From Thermopetrobacter sp964430935 (GTDB lineage: Bacteria; Pseudomonadota; Alphaproteobacteria; Rhizobiales; Aestuariivirgaceae), in NCBI GenBank assembly GCA_964430935.1, contig CAYSHK010000005.1, forward strand, positions 1 to 9,364: a DNA stretch of 9,364 nt, in the 5' to 3' direction. Both the position numbers and the translations under genes were made by a program. Below the pieces are notes generated by a model that made no database searches, had not been told where the DNA came from, and worked only from the letters and a program-made list of their open reading frames with translations. This document shows, one piece after another, positions 5,757 through 9,364 of the stretch. Within the stretch, counting starts at the first letter, position 1; each line of letters opens with the position of its first letter.

Positions 5757-7892
5757 TCAGATGACGTAGTCCACCCGCGTGCAGCGTTCCCTGTGTTCGA
5801 TGAGCCATTTCTGCGCATCCGGCCTGGACAGCGGTTTCGCGTAGAGCCATCCCTGCGCGTTGTCGCATCCGAGAGCATGCAGGAGCTGGCGTTGGGTCTC
5901 GCTCTCCACGCCTTCCGCCACGACCTCCATGTCGAGGTTGTGCGCCAGGCCGATGATCGCCCGGATGATGGCGATGTTGCCGTTCTCCTCCTCCAGCTGG
6001 GACACGAAGGACCGGTCGATCTTCAGCGTGTGCACCGAAAACCGCTGGAGGTGCGAGAGCGTGGCGTTGCCGGTTCCGAAATCGTCGAGCGCTATGCGGC
6101 AGCCGAATTCCGCCAGCTGCCGGACATGCCGTTCGATCAGGCGGACGTCGCGCTCCATGATGGCGGTTTCCGTGATCTCCAGCTCCACCGTGGCCGGATC
6201 GACGCAATGACGTCGGATCAGTTTCATGGTCTCGTCCACGAAGCGCTCGTTCTTCAGCTGCACCACGGAGACGTTCACGGCCAGGCGGCCGCCATCCAGG
6301 CCCGCCTTCGAAAGGCCGGCGCGCCAGCGCACGGCCCGGTCCATGACATGCATGCCCAGATCCATGATGAGACCGTTCTTCTCCGCCAGCGTGATGAATT
6401 CGGTGGGGGGCACGTTCTCACCGCCCCGGTTCCAGCGCGCCAGGACTTCGAAACCCACGTGATCCCCCGTGGAAAGGCACACCTGCGGCTGGAAGGCCAA
6501 TGTGATGCGTCCTTCCGCGACGGCCTTTCCGAGATCGTCGAGCAGAACCCGGCGGCGTGCGTTGCGCCGTTCCAGCTCCGGATCGAAATTGCGCCACCGG
6601 TCGCGCCCTTCGCGCTTGGCCAGATACAGGGCGGCGTCGGCCCGGCCCATCACCCTGTCGATTTCCAGCTCACTCTTGCGCACGGCCACCACGCCCATGG
6701 AGACGCCGGGACGGATTTCCACGCCGTCGATGCGCATGGGCTGCCTCAGGGTCGCATGGAGTTCGTCGATGACCTGCGGCTGATCGCTCTGGGGAACGTT
6801 GTCCATGTACACGATGAACTCGTCGCCCCCGAGACGGGCCACGAGGTCGCTGCACCGGACCGATTCGCGCAGTCGCAGAGCCATGTGCTGCAGGTAGCGA
6901 TCCCCGAACTGGTGGCCATGGGTGTCGTTGACCGCCTTGAAGTGGTCGAGATCCATGAGGATCAGGCATCCTTCGTTGATGTCGCCCCTGCGGCGGGCCT
7001 TCTTCAGGTTCATGAGGCCCTCGAGGAAGGCTCCACGGTTGAGAAGCCCGGTCAGACTGTCGTACCGGGCCTGGAGCTCGAGCCTTTCCTCCGCGCTCTT
7101 CAGGTCGGTGATGTCCACGGCGGAGACAACCGTGAAGCCGTTTGGCGTCCGCGTTCTGTGGAAGCGGACCCAGCGGCCGTCGTGCAGTCGGCGGGTGGAG
7201 GTATGCGCCGCTCCTGCGTCCGGGTTCCCGTCGTCCTCCTCGCCGGCTCCGGAATCGATGGTTCCGGTTCCCGCGGAATGGTTGCCGCTGTCCGCGAACT
7301 GTCCGCGCCCGAGGGCTTCTTCCTCGATCCGTTCCAGAGACTGGCCGATACGGATGATGTCGGCCGCCCTGTCGTGGATCGCCGCGTATTGCCTGTTGAA
7401 GTATACCAGCCGGCCGTCCTGGTCGAACACCGCCATGCCATGGGGCACGGTGTCCAGCATCTCGGAGAAGGCCGTCTTGAGGCGGCGCAGTCGCAATGTA
7501 CGGCTGGTGCCGGAATCCAGAACCGAAACCGAGAGCAGCATCAGGCTTTCGCCGTTCCGCTGCACGAGTCTGCCTTTCAGGCGGATGTCATCCTGGAAGA
7601 TGTCTCCGGCGTCCAGTTCCATGACGTAGGACCAGGACTGACCGCTGGAGAGGCAGCGGTGGATGAGGCGGTGCACTTCGCGCAGCGTGTGCGGATCGGG
7701 ATCGGAAAGCAGATCGTTAAGGCCGACAGCGGAGGCGTTTTCTGGGGCCGGCCTGTCGTCTCCGGCGGTCCTGCCCAGGATTTGGAAGTTCTTGCCGTCT
7801 CGTGTGATGGCCAGCAGATGGTGGCGTCCGTTTCCGCTTGTTCCGGTCCCCTGGATATGATGCGGATGCCGCTGCAGGGCGATGATATTCAT
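5757..7892 (-). CDS. PAS-GGDEF-EAL cyclic-di-GMP synthase/phosphodiesterase
   Basis: A 711-residue cytoplasmic protein with no membrane segment. Order: an unassigned, possibly PAS-like N-terminus (27-128); a PAS domain of the PAS_7 type (about 140-265, ending in SAVDITDLKSAEERLE) interrupted by a Gly/Asp/Glu-rich insertion (197-230); a GGDEF domain (275-437); and an EAL domain (450-705). The cyclase motif GGDEF is at 355-359 with metal ligand D314 or D316 in MDLDHFK; the inhibitory RxxD site (RCSD, 346-349) sits five residues before it, so product inhibition is expected. EAL residues E482 (as EVL), N540, E572, D603, D604, K624, E660 and Q680 match the spacing of known active phosphodiesterases. 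Both activities look competent; which dominates cannot be read from sequence. It lies 30 bases after the PilZ gene, so the two are probably one operon. The best Shine-Dalgarno (AAAGGA) is 17 bases upstream of the ATG; an in-frame stop a little further upstream rules out an earlier ATG, so initiation may depend on coupling or be weak. Confidence 0.95.
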   Translation of the reverse strand: MNIIALQRHPHHIQGTGTSGNGRHHLLAITRDGKNFQILGRTAGDDRPAPENASAVGLNDLLSDPDPHTLREVHRLIHRCLSSGQSWSYVMELDAGDIFQDDIRLKGRLVQRNGESLMLLSVSVLDSGTSRTLRLRRLKTAFSEMLDTVPHGMAVFDQDGRLVYFNRQYAAIHDRAADIIRIGQSLERIEEEALGRGQFADSGNHSAGTGTIDSGAGEEDDGNPDAGAAHTSTRRLHDGRWVRFHRTRTPNGFTVVSAVDITDLKSAEERLELQARYDSLTGLLNRGAFLEGLMNLKKARRRGDINEGCLILMDLDHFKAVNDTHGHQFGDRYLQHMALRLRESVRCSDLVARLGGDEFIVYMDNVPQSDQPQVIDELHATLRQPMRIDGVEIRPGVSMGVVAVRKSELEIDRVMGRADAALYLAKREGRDRWRNFDPELERRNARRRVLLDDLGKAVAEGRITLAFQPQVCLSTGDHVGFEVLARWNRGGENVPPTEFITLAEKNGLIMDLGMHVMDRAVRWRAGLSKAGLDGGRLAVNVSVVQLKNERFVDETMKLIRRHCVDPATVELEITETAIMERDVRLIERHVRQLAEFGCRIALDDFGTGNATLSHLQRFSVHTLKIDRSFVSQLEEENGNIAIIRAIIGLAHNLDMEVVAEGVESETQRQLLHALGCDNAQGWLYAKPLSRPDAQKWLIEHRERCTRVDYVI

Positions 7893-7922
7893 GATGTGGT
7901 TGTCCAGATTCCTTTGCGGGAT

Positions 7923-8828
7923 TTAGGTAACGGCCTGCGCATGCAGGGTGATTTCCTTCGGGATGCGCATCCGGTGGCGGAAGCGGATGCCGATCAGGTT
8001 TTCCGCCGTCCAGACGACTTCTCCGGGCACGAAGCGGTCGACGATGCGTATGGATATCTCCTCTCCGCGTTTCACCGGCAGCGGCAGTTGTGTTTCGACG
8101 CGTGCGCCGCCCGAACTGATGTCGCGGATTTCAATGCCCACGATGCCGTTGCGGAATTCACCGATGGTGCGGATGTGCACGATGTAGCGGACGTCCCTGC
8201 GTCTCTCCAGATAGTCCCGTGCCGCAAGGGCGAGCAGGGCGATGAAGGACATGGCGAAAAAGAGGAAGGCCAGCTCGCCCCGGGAATCCACCAGCGCCTT
8301 CAGGTAGGAGCGGTCCCGCACGAAGCGTTCGCCATCGCCTTTCGCTGGTGTTCTCATTCCCAGCTTTTTGCCCAGCATCTGGGAGCAGTTCAGCCCTTTG
8401 GATGCGCGTTTGTAGGAACGTCTGGCCTTTTCACGGAAGCTGCGGGAAAGCCAGTTGTCGGGATGGTATTTCTCGTTCCCGCCCAGTTTTCCGTGATCCG
8501 TCGCGAGATGCGCGGCGAGTTTGCGATGCTGGCGGTCCAGATAGTCTATGTATTCGCGTATCCGCCGGTATTTCGTGTTCCGGGTCAGGGCTTCGTCCAG
8601 CATCTCCGTGGTGCGAATGACGCCGAGGATGCCCCAGCAGTCCCTCTTCTGGTCCGTCGCCGCTTCCGCTGCGGCGGGACCGGCCAAGGCCGACGGGCCG
8701 GAGGATGCCAGCAGGGCCGCAGCGACGAATGCGCCCGCGATCCTTCCGGCGCATGTTCTTCCCGCTCGTCCTGCGGTCCCGTTTGTGGGTGAGGTATGCT
8801 CCTGACGCTCTCGCATTTTCTTTTTCAT
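7923..8828 (-). CDS. Membrane protein with periplasmic region and C-terminal PilZ domain
   Basis: A 301-residue protein. Order: a basic N-terminus then a hydrophobic stretch (about 30-50, IAGAFVAAALLASSGPSALAG) that looks like a signal peptide with a possible cut after SALA; a charged Lys/Arg-rich region (51-184) I do not recognise, with cysteines C64 and C148 that could form a disulfide if periplasmic; one transmembrane helix (186-203, LAFLFFAMSFIALLALAA); then a cytoplasmic PilZ domain (about 208-300). The PilZ c-di-GMP contacts are present: R210 and R214 (RxxxR) and D236-x-S238-x-G240-G241 (DISSGG). It should therefore bind c-di-GMP in the cytoplasm and pass the signal across the membrane, or the reverse. 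Start: the ATG at 8828 has AGGA only one base away and M5 (8816) is an alternative; an in-frame ATG at 8936 lacks a ribosome-binding site and adds 36 low-quality residues. It precedes the GGDEF-EAL gene by 30 bases. Confidence 0.88.
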   Translation of the reverse strand: MKKKMRERQEHTSPTNGTAGRAGRTCAGRIAGAFVAAALLASSGPSALAGPAAAEAATDQKRDCWGILGVIRTTEMLDEALTRNTKYRRIREYIDYLDRQHRKLAAHLATDHGKLGGNEKYHPDNWLSRSFREKARRSYKRASKGLNCSQMLGKKLGMRTPAKGDGERFVRDRSYLKALVDSRGELAFLFFAMSFIALLALAARDYLERRRDVRYIVHIRTIGEFRNGIVGIEIRDISSGGARVETQLPLPVKRGEEISIRIVDRFVPGEVVWTAENLIGIRFRHRMRIPKEITLHAQAVT

Positions 8829-9008
8829 GTCCTGCCGCCCCCGGTCAGGAATTCGGGTCGGTTCCCGCGCGCTTCCCGGGCGGGAAACGCTTCGCACCGG
8901 AAGCCTCTGCCCGGTCGCGGAAGGGGTCGGGCGCATTGCGCCGGATCTGCGGGATGGACATGCCGGCAGGGTTTCTCAGGCCTCATGCCTGCCTGCTGGA
9001 TCGGCGGA

Positions 9009-9027
9009 CATCACGTCGTCCGTGATG
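9009..9027. repeat. Inverted repeat, 7-bp arms
   Basis: CATCACG (9009-9015) and CGTGATG (9021-9027) are perfect inverted repeats separated by five bases. The spacing and symmetry suit a dimeric regulator's operator or a small hairpin. It lies about 180 bases upstream of the PilZ gene start. Confidence 0.45.
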
Positions 9028-9052
9028 CATATCCATCGTAGGGCCGCGAATC

Positions 9053-9067
9053 TTAAGAAAACCTCAA
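9053..9067. promoter_or_regulatory. CtrA-box-like motif
   Basis: TTAA (9053-9056), seven bases, then TCAA (9064-9067). The alphaproteobacterial cell-cycle and motility regulator CtrA binds TTAA-N7-TTAA; this site differs at one position. It is upstream of a c-di-GMP module, where CtrA control would make sense, but a one-mismatch site can occur by chance. Confidence 0.25.
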
Positions 9068-9265
9068 TCGCACCCCCGACAGCCACCCAGCCGAAGAAAG
9101 GTCGGCATTCCGGGAGATGGCGAGGGAGGATGGGGAATTTTTTCCCTGAGCAGGATCATGGTGTGTTGGGGCAAAATATCACATTGAACATGTTTGCTGT
9201 TGATATCGAGAAAAGGAGTTGATCTCCTGAAATGGAAGCGGCGGCCTGATGAATAGAGGTCGGAG

Positions 9266-9364
9266 ATGATAGAGGCCAATATCATTCGAAGTGATGACGC
9301 TCTGGAAATCGATTTCCAGTCTGGGCGTATTTTTTTCAAAAGAAAGTCGGGCGATAACAAATTA
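9266..9364 (+). CDS. Possible partial CDS running off the window
   Basis: An open frame of 33 codons from an ATG at 9266 to the last base, with AGAGG (9255-9259) six bases upstream as a good ribosome-binding site. The peptide begins MIEANIIRSDDALEIDFQ and continues with a basic stretch (RIFFKRKSGDNKL). I do not recognise a family. Codon use (ATA, AGA, TTT, AAA, TTA) is unlike the other genes here and G+C over this stretch is low, suggesting foreign origin if it is a real gene. An 18-base perfect palindrome lies inside it. With so few codons the absence of a stop is weak evidence. Confidence 0.4.
   Translation, partial: MIEANIIRSDDALEIDFQSGRIFFKRKSGDNKL
9302..9319. repeat. Perfect 18-bp palindrome
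   Basis: CTGGAAATCGATTTCCAG is identical to its reverse complement, with no spacer. It may be an operator or a recombinase/partition-type binding site, or an accident within the coding frame that covers it. Confidence 0.5.

Larger units (their letters stand above)
8829..9265. other. Gene-free intergenic region with inverted repeats
   Basis: About 440 bases with no coding region I can support on either strand. It is the upstream region of the minus-strand PilZ/GGDEF-EAL pair and of the partial plus-strand gene at the right end. It contains a 5-bp hairpin at 8977-8991 (CAGGC/GCCTG), a 7-bp inverted repeat at 9009-9027, an imperfect palindrome at 9024-9037, a CtrA-like motif at 9053-9067, and a small GGGAA/TTCCC repeat at 9133-9146. 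Composition changes from GC-rich to about 42% G+C after 9180. I see no clear sigma70 promoter for the PilZ operon here. Confidence 0.7.

Noticed and set aside
5793..8792. A 999-codon open frame on the plus strand opposite the PilZ and GGDEF-EAL genes
   Set aside because: It is antisense to two genes with clear domains and motifs. Its translation is rich in His, Asp, Gln and Val without domain signatures, typical of a shadow frame in GC-rich DNA.
8829..8936. An earlier ATG for the PilZ gene
   Set aside because: There is no ribosome-binding site, and the 36 extra Pro/Arg/Ser-rich residues would sit before a signal-like segment.
8829..9045. A c-di-GMP riboswitch in the leader of the PilZ operon
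   Set aside because: Short hairpins exist, but I see neither the conserved GEMM-type core nor a tetraloop-receptor arrangement.
8827..9222. A 131-codon plus-strand frame in the intergenic region
   Set aside because: The translation has no family features and crosses the palindromes and the composition change; it starts inside the region opposite the PilZ start.
9064..9360. A 98-codon minus-strand frame at the right end with a TTG start
   Set aside because: No ribosome-binding site or recognisable domain; it opposes the plus-strand frame that has a good Shine-Dalgarno. Neither is strong, but this one is weaker.

Overview
The window looks like a stretch of chromosome from a GC-rich alphaproteobacterium. 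A sample line inside murA counts to 68% G+C. The order murA, DUF2948, hisD, UPF0262, low-molecular-weight phosphatase-like protein is a layout typical of that class, and DUF2948 and UPF0262 are largely alphaproteobacterial families. A Rhodospirillales-like host is my guess, not something the sequence proves.

Left part (1-1152, minus strand): a partial L-asparaginase of the zinc-binding Rhizobium etli type, cut by the window start. Upstream of it is a tRNA-Thr(GGT) gene with an encoded CCA end and its own sigma70-like promoter. A strong hairpin lies between the two.

Core part (1271-5732, plus strand): a 64-residue basic/acidic small protein, murA (first committed step of peptidoglycan synthesis), then a tight four-gene operon of a DUF2948 protein, hisD (last two steps of histidine synthesis), a UPF0262 protein and a low-molecular-weight tyrosine-phosphatase-like protein. 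Spacing inside this operon is 2-3 bases and a candidate promoter sits just before it. All key residues of MurA and HisD are present at family-consistent spacing. In many relatives infA and maf follow the phosphatase; here the synteny stops.

Signalling part (5757-8828, minus strand, convergent with the core operon): a two-gene cyclic-di-GMP module. The first gene encodes a membrane protein with a signal-like N-terminus, an unrecognised charged periplasmic region with two cysteines, one transmembrane helix and a C-terminal PilZ domain with intact c-di-GMP-binding motifs. Thirty bases downstream lies a cytoplasmic PAS-GGDEF-EAL protein in which the cyclase motif, the inhibitory RxxD site and all phosphodiesterase catalytic residues are present. 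The likely arrangement is that the enzyme makes and degrades c-di-GMP and the membrane PilZ protein reads it and couples it to the periplasm. This pair is the best candidate here for an uncharacterised system.

Right end (8829-9364): no complete gene. The last ~180 bases fall to about 42% G+C by hand count. They carry overlapping mini-ORFs, an 18-base perfect palindrome and the start of a possible plus-strand gene that runs off the window. This may be the edge of an accessory segment.
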